From: Septoria linicola
Lineage: Eukaryota > Ascomycota > Dothideomycetes > Mycosphaerellales > Mycosphaerellaceae
Assembly (NCBI GenBank): GCA_024114885.1
Contig: CP099421.1
Coordinates: forward strand, 186,001-250,000
Length of the DNA stretch: 64,000 nt
Direction: 5' to 3'
Part shown: piece by piece, positions 41,001 to 52,965 of the stretch
How positions within the stretch are numbered: the first letter of the stretch is position 1
How the letters are laid out: each line of letters starts with the position of its first letter
Program-made: the position numbers and the translations under genes
Notes under the pieces: generated by a model
The model's database searches: none
What the model saw: only the letters and a program-made list of their open reading frames with translations
What the model was told of the DNA's origin: nothing

Positions 41001-43774
41001 ATTTATTAGTTTATTACTCCTTGCCTACTAAGGCTATACTCTTGTATCTATATATACTATAGCTCTATATCCCTATACCTTAAGGTGGGAGACTATTAGT
41101 TTGATCCTATTAAAAGCTTTATTAGGTAAGAGCTTGAATCCCTTAATATTAGGTCTATTTAGAAGCTTGTTCCTTATATACACCTATACTTTAAGGGCTT
41201 CTAGCTAAAACTTAATAGGTATCTTACTTTCTTTAAGCATTGCTCTAATAGAGGCCTCTAATGTTTAGATAGACCTCTTAACTACTCTATTCTAGAGTGA
41301 ATTATAGGCCTTAGTTAGCTTAAGGGTAATTCTAAAGTCCTTCTCCTACTATTTAATTAAAGTAGTAATCTCTCTAGCATTATTAGCCCTTATAGACTTG
41401 AGGAGTGCTACTAACTACCTTTCTACCTTGATCCTCTAGTTCTAAAGAGTAGTTGGTATATCTAATCTAGCCTTGAGTAGAAATGCCTATTTCTTTCTTA
41501 AGAAGTTATTAATAATCTCAAGCTACTATATAAAACCTTTTACTAATAATAGTAATAGTCTATAGATATCTACTAATATAAGAGCTAATCTTTTAGGTCT
41601 TCTCTTAATAGACTTACCTAGGTGTTTCTTTATCTTGCCTATTATATAGATTCTATACTTATACTCTTCCTAGTTAGGAATTAGAATTCTTTCCTTTAGG
41701 TTAGTAACTTTATAAAGGTTTGAGAGTAACCCTCTTCCAAAGTATGTAAATCTTCTATACTATAGCTCCTACTATTTCAGATCCTTCTCTAATAGGGTAG
41801 TATAGGTATTGTTAACCTCTATAGGATTATATAGTAAGTAATATAACTTTTCCTATAGGAGAGGTAATATCTTACTAATAAATAGAATACCTCTAACTAG
41901 CTTAGTCTTTATAACTATTTAGCTATCTAGGGAGGTGAGAGTGAAATCAGGCTTCTAGACTCTAAATTACTTACTAAACTAATCCTATAATATAAGATTT
42001 ACTCTAAGATTAGGAATAAATAGTACCCTATTAAGTAGAACTTCTCCTCCTAAGATTCCCTTTATCTATACTAGTCTAGAGTAGGTTATATAGAGGTATC
42101 CTCCTCCTACCTTAATCTATACTTTCTTCCTTAGTAGCTTTACTAATCTAAAGAAGGATAGTTAGTTAGTTATATAGGATAAGGCATAGGAATCTAAGAG
42201 CTATTCTTAGGGTAATAACTTGCCTTTAGCCTTAATTATAGAATAGGCTAACTTATCTTAGTTATTATCTTCTAATAGGGAATCATTATTACTTCTAGAA
42301 CTAGAGTAAGTTCTAGAATCAGAACTAGAACTAGACTCCTAGGCTGAAAATCCTTTCTTTAAAAGCTTTCTAGACTTTTCTATCTTTTGAAGCTACTTAC
42401 CTATTTTCTAGACAACCTTCTTTAGCTTATTATATAATAATGACTTATAGACAGCTTTCTTAATATGTCTAGCATTTTTTAGTAAAGAGGATCTTCTAAC
42501 CCTCCCTCTAAGGAATAATCCCTAAGGGTCCTTCTAGTTCTTAGTACTATTTCTCTACTAGGATAGTTTCTTAGTAGTAGAGAGGTTAGGACAATCCTTT
42601 AACTAGTACTTCCCTTTCTTATAGAGCTAGTATATTAGTAGAGACTTTCCTTAGTAGGGCTGCCTAGAATAGAATATAGCTAGACCTATATCTATCTTAT
42701 CTAGATTATCTCTTACCTCTTAGGACTCAAGTAGAAGGAGAATAGTATCTATATCTAAGGATAGTTAGGTTATAATAGCATCCTTAGCTACTTAGTATAA
42801 TATAGGTAGGGACTATAAGAGATGTTTTAGCCTTTTCTCTTAGCTCTAGTAGTAGGCTTCCTAAGGATTAATCTTAGTAATCCTCTTACCTAGGCCTCTA
42901 AGGTGTCTCTATACTTCCCTAATTGTCTTATTAGGTAATATCCTGAATATAACAAACTACTTAATTAGACCTATAGTATAAGACTTTAGGACTCTGTTAT
43001 ACTTGTTCTAGAGAATCACCTATATCTTAGCTACTAGTATAGTAATATACTATGTCTCTAGCTCTATCTTATTATCTTTACTAATACTATATCTGATACT
43101 AAACCTATATACTGTATTGTCTTTTAAGAAATATTGATTCTAAGTAACATATATCTAAAGACTAGTATCCTACTAAACTATATATAGGTTCCCTCTAACA
43201 ATTAGTTAGCTAATTGCCTAGAACTAGTCCTTTCCTTCTAGCTTATCTATCTGTAGCTTGAACTATCTCTTCTAGTTAGTTCTGTCTAGGATTAGAATCC
43301 TTTAGCTCTTCTTGTCCTCTTAGTCTATTATAGAAATAGGTAAATAGAATAAATAATTAGTAGAATACTTTAGACTAGCTAAGGATTCTAGAGAAGGGTA
43401 ATTTCTTATAGTAGAGAGACTAGCTCTAAGGGATAGGGATTCCTCGTATTTAGGAAATTACTAAGACTTAGATCTTTCTCTCTTAGTAGAGTTTCTATTA
43501 CTAGGTAGTAGGAAGGCCAAGTAGCCTCTTCTAACTCTAGTAATACTAGGTGCAATAGTAGAGAACTAGGCAGGTATTAACAAAGTAGAAACATACTACT
43601 ATCTTATAGAGATCTTTACTAACTTATATACTACTAGGTGCAAACTAGCTTTGTTAGTAATATAGTTAGGGAAACTTCTAGGCCCTAAATGTTTTCTATA
43701 AACTATAAGAGATATAAGTAACCTATACTAACATAGGTTACTCCTATTTAGTACACAAACCCGGGCTTATAATC

Positions 43775-44052
43775 TATTAAAAGTAGAGAGCGTTTATAGA
43801 TACTATACAATGTCAAGGAGGGTATAGCGTAGTAAAGAAGAATAGGGGATTAATCTTGAACTGACTTATATATATAGTATAGTAGTAATATACTAGAAAC
43901 TAAATACAAAGTTGATTTTATTAGTTATCTAAGAAGAGAAGAAAGAGAAGCAAGATATACCTCTTACTAAGCCTTAGGTAGATGCCTTAGGCATCTAGAA
44001 CTATACTTAGAAGTCTATATCTAGACTAACTATCTAGGATGTATTCTTAACA
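43775..44052 (-). repeat. 5' LTR of Copia copy F (278 bp)
   Basis: The plus strand starts TATTAAAAGTAGAGAGCG, ends TTCTTAACA, and is followed by the AATAA duplication. The adjacent primer-binding site on minus reads GATTATAAGCCCGGG. Confidence 0.88.
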
Positions 44053-44690
44053 AATAACGTTATAGATAAAGCGCTTAAACTTAGTCTAAGTATAGTCTAG
44101 AGGTATTACCTTAGAGTGTTCGTTATACTAGGTCTCCTACGCCTCGCTTATAAGCTATATAATACTATATAGGACCTTCGAATCCTCTATAATAAACTCT
44201 TATAGACTATTAAGGAAGATTACTTCGAGGCTACGAATAAACTCTCTTACCTCTCGGACTATCTCGCCTTAGAAGATACGAGGTTCTCTAACTTTAGAAC
44301 CTTTATATCGCGTATATAACGCGCTATTATAAAGTATACTACTCGTAATACTAGTAGTAGCGTTATCTTTAAGATCGCTAATATCGAGAGTACTAGAAGT
44401 ACTTAAGGATAGAGATTCTAACTCTATAAGGAGCTAATTATTCTCTCGTCGTAAAGTACGTATCTCTAAGCGACGACGTAGTTCCTAGTTCTTAGCCTTA
44501 AGCTATATACGCTCTACCTATACGCTATCTTTAGTTATACTAGTAGACTCCTACTTCTAAACCTTATTAGTCTCTATAAGATTACTTTAATCGTCTACTT
44601 CGCCTATTACGAGCCCTAGCGGCGCTATACCTACGTTATATCGAGGAGCTATAGGCCTCTATAGATTACTACTTTTAGAAAGAGAAGAAT
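44053..44690 (-). mobile_element. Ty3/Gypsy Gypsy-3 fragment (gag), minus strand, part 2
   Basis: This is the reverse complement of Gypsy-2 at about 24290-24920. Joined to 37546-37753 it gives a continuous gag sequence. It is interrupted by Copia G at an AGAAT site near the gag start. Confidence 0.82.
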
Positions 44691-44968
44691 TATTAAAAGT
44701 AGAGAGCGTTTATAGATACTATATAATGTCAAGGAGGGTATAGCGTAGTAAAGAAGAATAGGGGATTAATCTTGAACTAACTTATATATATAGTATAGTA
44801 GTAATATGCTAGGAACTAAATACAAAGTTGATTTTGTTAGTTATCTAAGAAGAGAAGAAAGAGAAGCAAGATATACCTCTTACTAAGCCTTAGGTAGATG
44901 CCTTAGGTATCTAGAACTATACTTAGAAGTCTATATCTAGACTAACTATCTAGGATACATTCTTAACA
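44691..44968 (-). repeat. 3' LTR of Copia copy G (278 bp)
   Basis: The plus strand starts TATTAAAAGTAGAGAGCG and ends TTCTTAACA. Confidence 0.88.
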
Positions 44969-47900
44969 CTCCTACTTATGCTATATAGTTAGATCTTTTA
45001 ATAGATCATCTATAGTACTTAAATGCTAGTCCTAATCTTGATTAGTTATCAAGTACTTACTTTTTAGACTAATAACTAGATAGTACTAACTATTAATCTA
45101 ATAAACTTTCTATACTACTATCTCCTATAAAAAGGTAAAAGAAATGCCTTCTATAAGATCTTCCTCCTCTCTTATATAGGAGTAGATTGTTTAGGACATA
45201 GACTATCTAGTAAGTTGCCCCTATCCTTTCTTATAGCTAATTCTAATAGCTCTCTAGATTCCTTATAGCCTAGTCCCCTACTTAGTTATATTCTATATAG
45301 CTTCTTAGTTCCCTAATAGTCTTTAGAGTATACTATTCTTAGCTATAGGGATCTTATATCAAGCTAGGGAGTAGAGTAACTACACACTAGTAGAGGAGAT
45401 AATAGCTACTATAGAGGAGGTCTTCAATATTAACTAGTACTTGGCCTTAGGGGGTGTCTAGTTTAGCTAGGTGCTATATAGTAATATTATAGTTAGTAAC
45501 AGGTCTAACATTAGTAAGGGCATTTAGGACTTTGTAAAGTCTAACTAAGGAGGAGTTAAGTAACTAAAATCTTTCTTTTAGACTCCTCTTAGTTTAACTC
45601 TAAGGCTTGGAGTTATCTTTTATATATCTCTTATATAAGGCAGAGCTGCCTTATAAACTCCTGAAACTATAGTCTATTCTTTAGCTTAGTAAGACTATCT
45701 ACTACTATCTCTTTTATATTTATATATTCTATAGAGATAAGTCTGTTCTACTAGAGCTTTCTTACAGCATTATATAAGATATCAATATGTTTAGACTTGT
45801 TATAAACATATAAGTCCTTAACTAGAGTAAGGGCAGCTTAGTTATTACCTTTCAGCTAAATTAGCCTAATTCTAGTAATAGTTTCCTAGTTACTAAGGAT
45901 CCTTAGTTAGTAAGAACATTCTCCTACTAACTCTAGGCATCTAAGCTCTCTTAAAAGAGCACTAAGGAACTGTAACTGTTTTGTATATACACCTATAGCT
46001 ATATATTTAGCTTCTATTATAGATATAGCTACAGATTTCTACTTCTTACTTATCTAGGAGATTAGTATACTATAAAGGAAGAAGACATATCTAAGGATTA
46101 AGACTCTATTAGTCTTGTCTATTATATAGTCAGAGTCTATATATCTAGTAAGAAAGCCTTAACTATTCCTTAAGTATCTTAGACTAAGGTCTAGGTTTGA
46201 TCTTAGGTATCTAGTTAGCTTCTTTAGAGCCTTTATATATCCTACTATTAGATTACTAATATAGGAGCTCAATCTTCTAAGGGCAAATAAAATGTCTAGT
46301 CTTATAATAGTTACAAGCTATATCTATATTCTAATAATAGATTAGTACTCCTATTTGTTATACCTTTTATTATTTAGTCTAGTAGGCTTCAGACTTTTAT
46401 AGCTGTCTATTAGTAAAAGAGTTAATAATATAGTCTCTTAACCTATTCCTATCTTAGCTAGGTTCTCTTAGATATAGTACTTCTAGTCAAGTTTCAGCTA
46501 GCCTTACTATCTGTTTCTTATTAGTCTTATTCTAAGAATCTTGTCTAGTTCTCTAAGATCTTTGATCTTGAAGACCTTACTAAGTTAGTCTTTAAACTAG
46601 AGGATATCTTCTAGTCTCTCTATAGTAATAGGTATGTTATTAATATAGATCAAGATTATTAGGTCTTTCCTTTTCTTATAGATTAGAAGACATAGGTCTA
46701 CTTCTAATTGTCTAAATCCTATTCCTTTTAGCTTTGACATATATAGCTGATTCTAGTCTCTTGTAGCTTACTTTAGCCTATAGAGACTCCTTAGAACTTA
46801 TAAGACTATACTAGTTAGTAGGTCAATACCTAGTAGTAGGATTATATAGATGTCCTTATATAGAGTACTCTCTATAAATGCATTGTTTATATCTACTTAG
46901 TATAGAACTAGGTCCTTCTTATAGACTATAGCTATGAATCCTCTTAGAGTATCCTACCTAACTATAGAGGTAAAAGTCTCTATATAGTCTACTCTATACT
47001 TTTAGGAGAACCCTCTTATAACTAGTCTTGCCTTAAACTTTTTAATAGCTCTACTAAGCTTTCTCTTAATATTAAAGACCTATCTTAAGGTAACTAGGTT
47101 AGCCTCTTTTAGTAGGACTACTACAGTCTAGGTGTTATTACTTATAAGTATATCTAGCTCCTTCTAAATAGCTTCTTACTAGAGATAACCCTACTTAGGA
47201 TTACTTACTACTTCCTTATAGTTCCTTAGGATTAGAACCTCCTATTTATGTATTCCTACTTCTTTAGTAGCTAAGAATATAATCTCTTTAACTTCCTCTA
47301 AGAATTCTAGGTCCTATAGGATACCTAGGTTAATAGAGCTTATAGCTAAGAAGAAAGCCTAATACTCTAGGAGCATTTCCTTATCTAGCTAACTATTCTA
47401 ATCTAGCTTAAGCTTAATTAGCTTTAGCTTCTAGTTAAATCTATTAAGTTCTTAGGATACTTTCCTCTTTCTAAGGGTTTACCTTAGGGCTATCTACTCC
47501 TAATCTACCTCTATAGTTTCTTAGGCAGAATTCTTAGATTCTTTCTTAACTTTCCCTTAGTCTAGGAATTTTCTGTACTCTCTTATATCTTCTAGTAGAG
47601 GTGGAAGTTATATAAAGAGTTTCTTTCCTTCCTAAACCTATACTAATAGCTAAGAGGGAGGAGGCTTCTACTAGCCTAGACTAGGAGCACCTAGGGTACT
47701 CCTACTAGCTTATAGAGTAGGCTAGCTAATAGTTCTTAGCCTTCTAATAGGTCTTCTTTCTAGAGCTAAACTAGGGAGATTCTTAATCTTAATATTTAAG
47801 TCTAATTCTCTACCTAGCTTATCTTTAAAGAAGATTATATTAGTATACTACTTAATAGCCTTTATGTCTAGCTCCTAGAACTTCTATACCTTTACTATAT

Positions 47901-50700
47901 TGTTATAGTATCTAACAAATATAGTATCCTTTCCTCTATTTATTAGTTTGTTACTCCTTGCCTACTAAGGCTATACTCTTATATCTATATATACTATAGC
48001 TCTATATCCCTATACCTTAAGGTAGGAGACTATTAGTTTAATCCTATTAAAAGCTTTATTAGGTAAGAGCTTAAATCCCTTAATATCAGGTCTATTTAGA
48101 AGCTTGTTCCTTATATATACCTATACTTTAAGGGCTTCTAGCTAAAACTTAATAGGCATCTTACTTTCTTTAAGTATTACTCTAATAGAGGCCTCTAATG
48201 TTTAGATAGACCTCTTAACTACTCTATTCTAGAGTAAATTATAGGCCTTAGTTAGCTTAAGAGTAATTCTAAAGTCCTTCTCCTACTATTTAATTAAAGT
48301 AGTAATCTCTCTAGTATTGTTAGCCCTTATAGACTTGAGGAGTGCTACTAACTACCTTTCTACCTTGATCCTCTAGTTCTAAAGAGTAGTTAGTATATCT
48401 AATCTAGCCTTGAGTAGAAATGCTTATTTCTTTCTTAAGAAGTTATTAATAATCTCAAGCTACTATATAAAACCTTTTACTAATAATAGTAATAGTCTAT
48501 AGATATCTACTAATATAAGGGCTAATCTTTCAGGTCTTCTCTTAATAGACTTGCCTAGGTGTTTCTTTATCTTACCTATTATATAGATCCTATACTTATA
48601 CTCTTCCTAGTTAGGAATTAGAATTCTTTCCTTTAGGTTAGTAACTTTATAAAGGTTTAAGAGTAACCCTCTTCCAAAGTATATAAATCTTCTATACTAT
48701 AGCTCTTACTATTTTAGATCCTTCTCTAATAGGGTAGTATAGGTATTATTAACCTCTATAGGATTATATAGTAAGTAATATAACTTTTCCTGTAAAAGAG
48801 GTAATATCTTACTAATAAATAGAACACCTCTAACTAGCTTAGTCTTTATAACTATTTGGCTATCTAGGGAGGTAAGAGTGAAATCAGGCTTCTAGACTCT
48901 AAATTGCTTACTAAACTAATCCTATAATATAAGATTTACTCTAAGATTAGGAACAAATAGTACCCTATTAAGTAGAACTTCTCCTCCTAAGATTCCCTTT
49001 ATCTATACTAGTCTAGAGTAGGTTATATAGAGGTATCCTCCTCCTACCTTAATCTATACTTTCTTCCTTAGTAGCTTTACTAATCTAAAGAAGGATAGTT
49101 AGTTAGTTATATAGGATAAGGTATAGGAATCTAAGAGCTATTCTTAGGGTAATAACTTACCTTTAGCCTTAATTATAGAATAAGCTAACTTATCTTAGTT
49201 ATTATCTTCTAATAGGGAATTATTATTACTTCTAGAACTAGAGTAAGTTCTAGAATCAGAACTAGAACTAGACTCCTAGGCTGAAAATCCTTTCTTTAGA
49301 AGCTTTCTAGACTTTTCTATCCTTTAAAGCTACTTGCCTATTTTCTAGACAACCTTCTTTAGCTTATTATATAATAATAACTTATAGATAGCTTTCTTAA
49401 TATATCTAGTATTCCTTAGTAAAGAGGATCTTCTAACCCTCTCTCTAAGGAATAATCTCTAAAGATCCTTCTAGTTCTTAGTACTATTTCTCTACTAGGA
49501 CAGTTTCTTAGTAGTAGGGAGGTTAGGACAATCCTTCAACTAGTACTTCCCTTTCTTATAGAGCTAGTATATTAGTAAGGACTTTCCTTAGTAGGGCTGC
49601 CTAGAATAGAATATAGCTAGACCTATGTCTATCTTATCTAGATTGTCTCTTACCTCTTAGGACTTAAGTAGAAGGAGAATAGTATCTATATCCAAGGATA
49701 GTTAGGTTATAATAGTATCCTTAGCTACTTAGTATAATATAGGTAGGGACTATAGGAGATGTTTTAGCCTTTTCTCTTAGCTCTAGTAGTAGGCTTCCTA
49801 AGGATCAATCTTAGTAATCCTTTTGCCTAGGCCTCTAAGGTGTCTCTATACTTCCCTAATTGTCTTATTAGGTAATATCCTAAATATAACAAACTACTTA
49901 ATTAGACCTATAGTATAGGACTTTAGGACTCTATTATACTTGTTCTAGAGAATTACCTATATCTTAGCTACTAGTATAGTAATATACTATGTCTCTAGCT
50001 CTATCTTATTATCTTTACTAATACTATATCTGATACTAAACCTATATACTATATTGTCTTTTAAGAAGTATTGATTCTAAGTAATATGTATCTGAAGACT
50101 AGTGTCCTACTAAACTATATATAGGTTCCCTCTAACAATTAGTTAGCTAATTGCCTAGAACTGGTCCTTTCCTTCTAGCTTGTCTGTCTATAGCTTGAAC
50201 TATCTCTTCTAGTTAGTTCTGTCTAGGATTAGAATCCTTTAGCTCTTCTTGTCCTCTTAGTCTATTATAGAAATAGGTAAATAGAATAAATAATTAGTAG
50301 AATGCTTCAGACTAGCTAAGGATTCTAGAGAAGGGTAATTTCTTATAGTAGGGAAACTAGCTCTAAGGGACAGGGATTCCTCGTATTTAGGAAATTACTA
50401 AGACTTAGATCTTTCTCTCTTAGTAGAGTTTCTATTACTAGGTAGTAGGAAGGCCAAGTGGCCTCTTCTAACTCTAGTGATACTAGGTGTAATAGTAGAG
50501 AACTAGGTAGGTATTAATAAAGTAGAAACATACTACTATCTTATAGAGATCTTTACTAACTTATATACTACTAGGTACAAACTAGCTTCGTTAGTAATAT
50601 AGTTAGGGAAACTTCTAGGCCCTAAATGTTTTCTATAAACTATAAGGGATATAAGTAACCTATACTAATATAGGTTACTCTTATTTAGTATACAAACCTA

Positions 50701-50711
50701 GGCTCATAACC
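50701..50711 (-). other. Primer-binding site of Copia copy G
   Basis: On minus, GGTTATGAGCC lies directly next to the 5' LTR. It is a perfect complement to GGCUCAUAACC of the initiator tRNA-Met anticodon arm. Confidence 0.72.
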
Positions 50712-50989
50712 TGTTAAAAGTAGAGGGCGTTTGTAGATACTATATAATGTTAAGGAGGGTATAGCGTAGTAAAGAAGAATAGGGGATCAATCTTAAACTA
50801 ACTTATATATATAGTATAGTAGTAATATGCTAGGAACTAAATACAAAGTTGATTTTGTTAGTTATCTAAGAAGAGAAGAAAGAGAAGCAAGATATACCTC
50901 TTGCTAAGCCTTAGGTAGATGCCTTAGGCATCCAGAACTATACTTAGAAGTCCATATCTAGACTAACTATCTAGGATACATTCTTAACA
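50712..50989 (-). repeat. 5' LTR of Copia copy G (278 bp)
   Basis: The plus strand starts TGTTAAAAGTAGAGGGCG and ends TTCTTAACA, so both TG and CA termini are intact. Confidence 0.88.
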
Positions 50990-51170
50990 AGAATTAGAAT
51001 TATAAAAGAGATATATAGTAATATATAGAGCGCTCTCCTAATAAGACTATTAGAATATTATAAGACTAATTCTTACCTCCTTTTAGATATATACGCGTAC
51101 TATAATTATACCGTGCGCCAAGCCTACGAGCCTAAGGCGGGTCTTAGCCTTCGACCTTACCTAGCTCTTA
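50990..51170 (-). mobile_element. Ty3/Gypsy Gypsy-3 fragment: 5' LTR, minus strand, part 3
   Basis: This is the reverse complement of the Gypsy LTR 3' part (about 170 bp; compare 17791-17876 plus 24174-24285). On minus it begins TATAAGAGCTAGGTAAGG, the same point where the Gypsy-1 LTR resumes after its deletion. It adjoins unrelated hAT sequence. Confidence 0.78.
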
Positions 51171-52292
51171 TACTAGTAGTAGTAAGTTTAATACTATTTA
51201 GTAAGTACTACTAGTAATAGAGATACTAATAAGTTACTTTAAAGCGCTTATTATCTAGTATCTAATCGATAATAACCTCTAACTACTAAAGCGTAAATAG
51301 CGTATCGATAGCGAATAATAATACTAACTACGCGCTAAAGCTAATATACGAAACGACCTATCTAACTAACTTACTATATAATAATACTTCCGTACTAGTA
51401 TTAAGCTTAGTTAGACTAAGTATAACGATTACTTTACTAAGATTAATAAAACGCCTATTTACGTAGCTACTATAGTACTCTATCTAAATATAAAGTAGCG
51501 GTTTATTAAGAAGCTAGATAAGTAATAACGATAGGCTAGCGACGATATAGATTAGATAGTAAGGACTAAGACTACTATCTAATAGCTATAGAATATATAT
51601 AAGGATAAGTATAAGAGGCCTATTCGGTCGATAGATAGTATAGGTAATCCTACTATAACGCTAGCTATAGCTACGGCTACGCGCTATATTATCTACTCGT
51701 TTATAATTTATAATAATAGCGATAGCGACAACGATACGATAGTAGACGAGTATACGTAGTACTATAATAAGAAGCGAAAGAAGGCGATTAAGCTTAATAT
51801 AAGCTAATTACTAATACCTTACTAGATTAATAAATAATAATAATAGCTAAGCTTAGTATAGTTAGCCTTAGATATATACGCCTATCTAGTAATAAGTAAT
51901 AAGCCTAAGCGATAATTTAGTATTACTAGCGACGTATTATAACTACGTAGACGATAGTTATATAGTAAAATAGTACGATATTTAGTTACTCTAAAGTTAT
52001 AGATAAATAGTAGTTTTATAATACTAACTAGCACGCTATTTAGGCGTATTACGTAGCTAACAATACCTACGGCAATAATAGTAATAGTAGATAGTACTAA
52101 CACGGTTAAGATAGACTAGTATTTACTACTATTCGATATCGTAATATACTACCGCTTATAGCTAGCGTCACCGAGCAAGTAAGCCTTATACAAGTGAGTA
52201 GAGAGCGTCTTATTCACTTGACAAGTAAGTAGCGAGGGCACTAAATAGCAAGTAAGCAAGTGAAGATATCTTCACTTGCGTTACTTACTTGT
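51171..52292 (+). mobile_element. hAT-family DNA transposon fragment, 3' end, RIP-mutated
   Basis: Ignoring RIP-type stops, the plus strand reads as the C-terminal part of a hAT transposase. At about 51470-51620 there is a NIKWRFIKKL...IYKDKYKR block (the family's 'Y/N-x-KW...W...Y' region). At about 51860-51990 there is LALDIYAYLVIS...FSITSDVL...RRRQL, the RIP-altered form of the hAT dimerisation motif (ALDI...MS-EPER-FS...RR-RL). After the frame ends, repeats of CAAGTAAG/CAAGTGAG in both orientations (from about 52175) look like subterminal repeats up to the element end near 52292. The 5' part is missing, cut by the Gypsy-3 junction. Confidence 0.65.
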
Positions 52293-52965
52293 GGACCAGT
52301 CTGCGCATAATGGAACGACTGGGCTTCATGAAGTGCCTGCATTACGCCTGGAAGGACCGCAAGTGTACTGACTACTTGACCGATGTCATTCTTGTTGGAG
52401 TCTATGCGGGTGACCAGGTAGTCAGCCACGAGCATGCGCAGTGACGAACCCTCGGCTGTCTTCGTGAAGCTGAGCTCTAGGTACTCGGGCTTGAGTGTTG
52501 GGACACGGTGAGTGGCAGAGCTAAGGAAGTCGCAAAGAGCTGACATCGCACAGTCTTGCATATGAGGCAGTTTGTACTTATCTGCGAATATCGAGGCCTC
52601 CATAGCGTTTCTCAGACGCTGACCGAGTTCTTCGCTGACATTGGATCCAGTCACATCGACTTCGGGAAACGCCAGTCTCTCAGTGTGAATGTAGTAGAAG
52701 AAGCTTGTGAATGCGCCTGGCGTGTCATCTGGCAGGTTGATGACGCCCGTCTTGCCCTCCTGAAAAGTGTCGCTTTTCAGCGCGCTGCGAAACCACTGAG
52801 ATTGCTTGCACAAGAGGCCTTTAGGGATTTTGAAATCTCGAATCGTCTGGCCAGAACCGACCCTCACGAGAACAATCGGCTCTTCCATGTGTCTGGAGAC
52901 AGATCAGCATGGTGATTGTTGAGATGTCGAGGTATGCGCAGCACGTACTTCAAGAATTCGTCCAT
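52241..52965 (-). CDS. BTB/POZ domain protein (two exons)
   Basis: This is a predicted BTB/POZ protein of 222 residues. BTB domains mediate dimerisation and often recruit substrates to Cullin-3 ligases; the substrate is unknown. The domain spans roughly residues 12-130 (VLVRVGSGQTIRDFKIPKGL, then SQWFRSALKSDTFQEGK, LPDD, FYYIHTERL, and a helical stretch through ADKYKLPHMQDCAM). I place the start in a 17-nt exon (52949-52965, MDEFL), followed by a 56-nt intron (52893-52948, GTACGT...GCTGAT...CAG) that splices in frame just before the internal Met-Glu-Glu-Pro. Starting at that Met (52888) is the simpler alternative. The last 15 or so residues come from the hAT end (to 52241), so the native C-terminus was probably replaced or is reached by splicing. 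Confidence 0.75.
52249..52291. repeat. Inverted repeat at the hAT terminus
   Basis: A perfect 22-bp palindrome at 52257-52278 (CAAGTGAAGAT and its complement) is flanked by CAAGTAAG (52249-52256) and CTTACTTG (52284-52291). The strand could fold into a cruciform or hairpin. It overlaps the 3' coding end of the BTB gene. Confidence 0.8.

Larger units (their letters stand above)
37754..44052 (-). mobile_element. Complete Ty1/Copia retrotransposon copy F (6.3 kb), minus strand
   Basis: This full-length copy sits in the inverted Gypsy-3 gag and is flanked by AATAA (37749-37753 and 44053-44057). Read on minus: 5' LTR 43775-44052, gag about 42400-43700, integrase about 40770-41600, reverse transcriptase about 39560-40200, RNase H about 39000-39370, 3' LTR 37754-38031. 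It keeps more TG and CA dinucleotides than copies C-E, so it is less mutated, but the frames still contain many TAG stops and the RT catalytic DD reads as NN. Confidence 0.92.
44691..50989 (-). mobile_element. Complete Ty1/Copia retrotransposon copy G (6.3 kb), minus strand
   Basis: This full-length copy is flanked by AGAAT (44686-44690 and 50990-50994). Read on minus: 5' LTR 50712-50989, the best preserved primer-binding site in the window (50701-50711, GGTTATGAGCC), gag about 49400-50650, integrase about 47700-48520, reverse transcriptase about 46500-47130, RNase H about 45940-46300, 3' LTR 44691-44968. It is one of the less mutated copies, but frames are broken by stops and the RT catalytic pair is NN. 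Confidence 0.92.

Noticed and set aside
51882..52103. 73-codon minus-strand ORF
   Set aside because: It is antisense to the hAT transposase C-terminal block, with a low-complexity Ile/Leu/Tyr composition typical of TA-rich DNA.
1..52200. Mitochondrial insertion or plastid-like AT-rich DNA
   Set aside because: The AT-richness is explained by CpA to TpA mutation of Copia, Gypsy and hAT elements with recognisable domains and target duplications.
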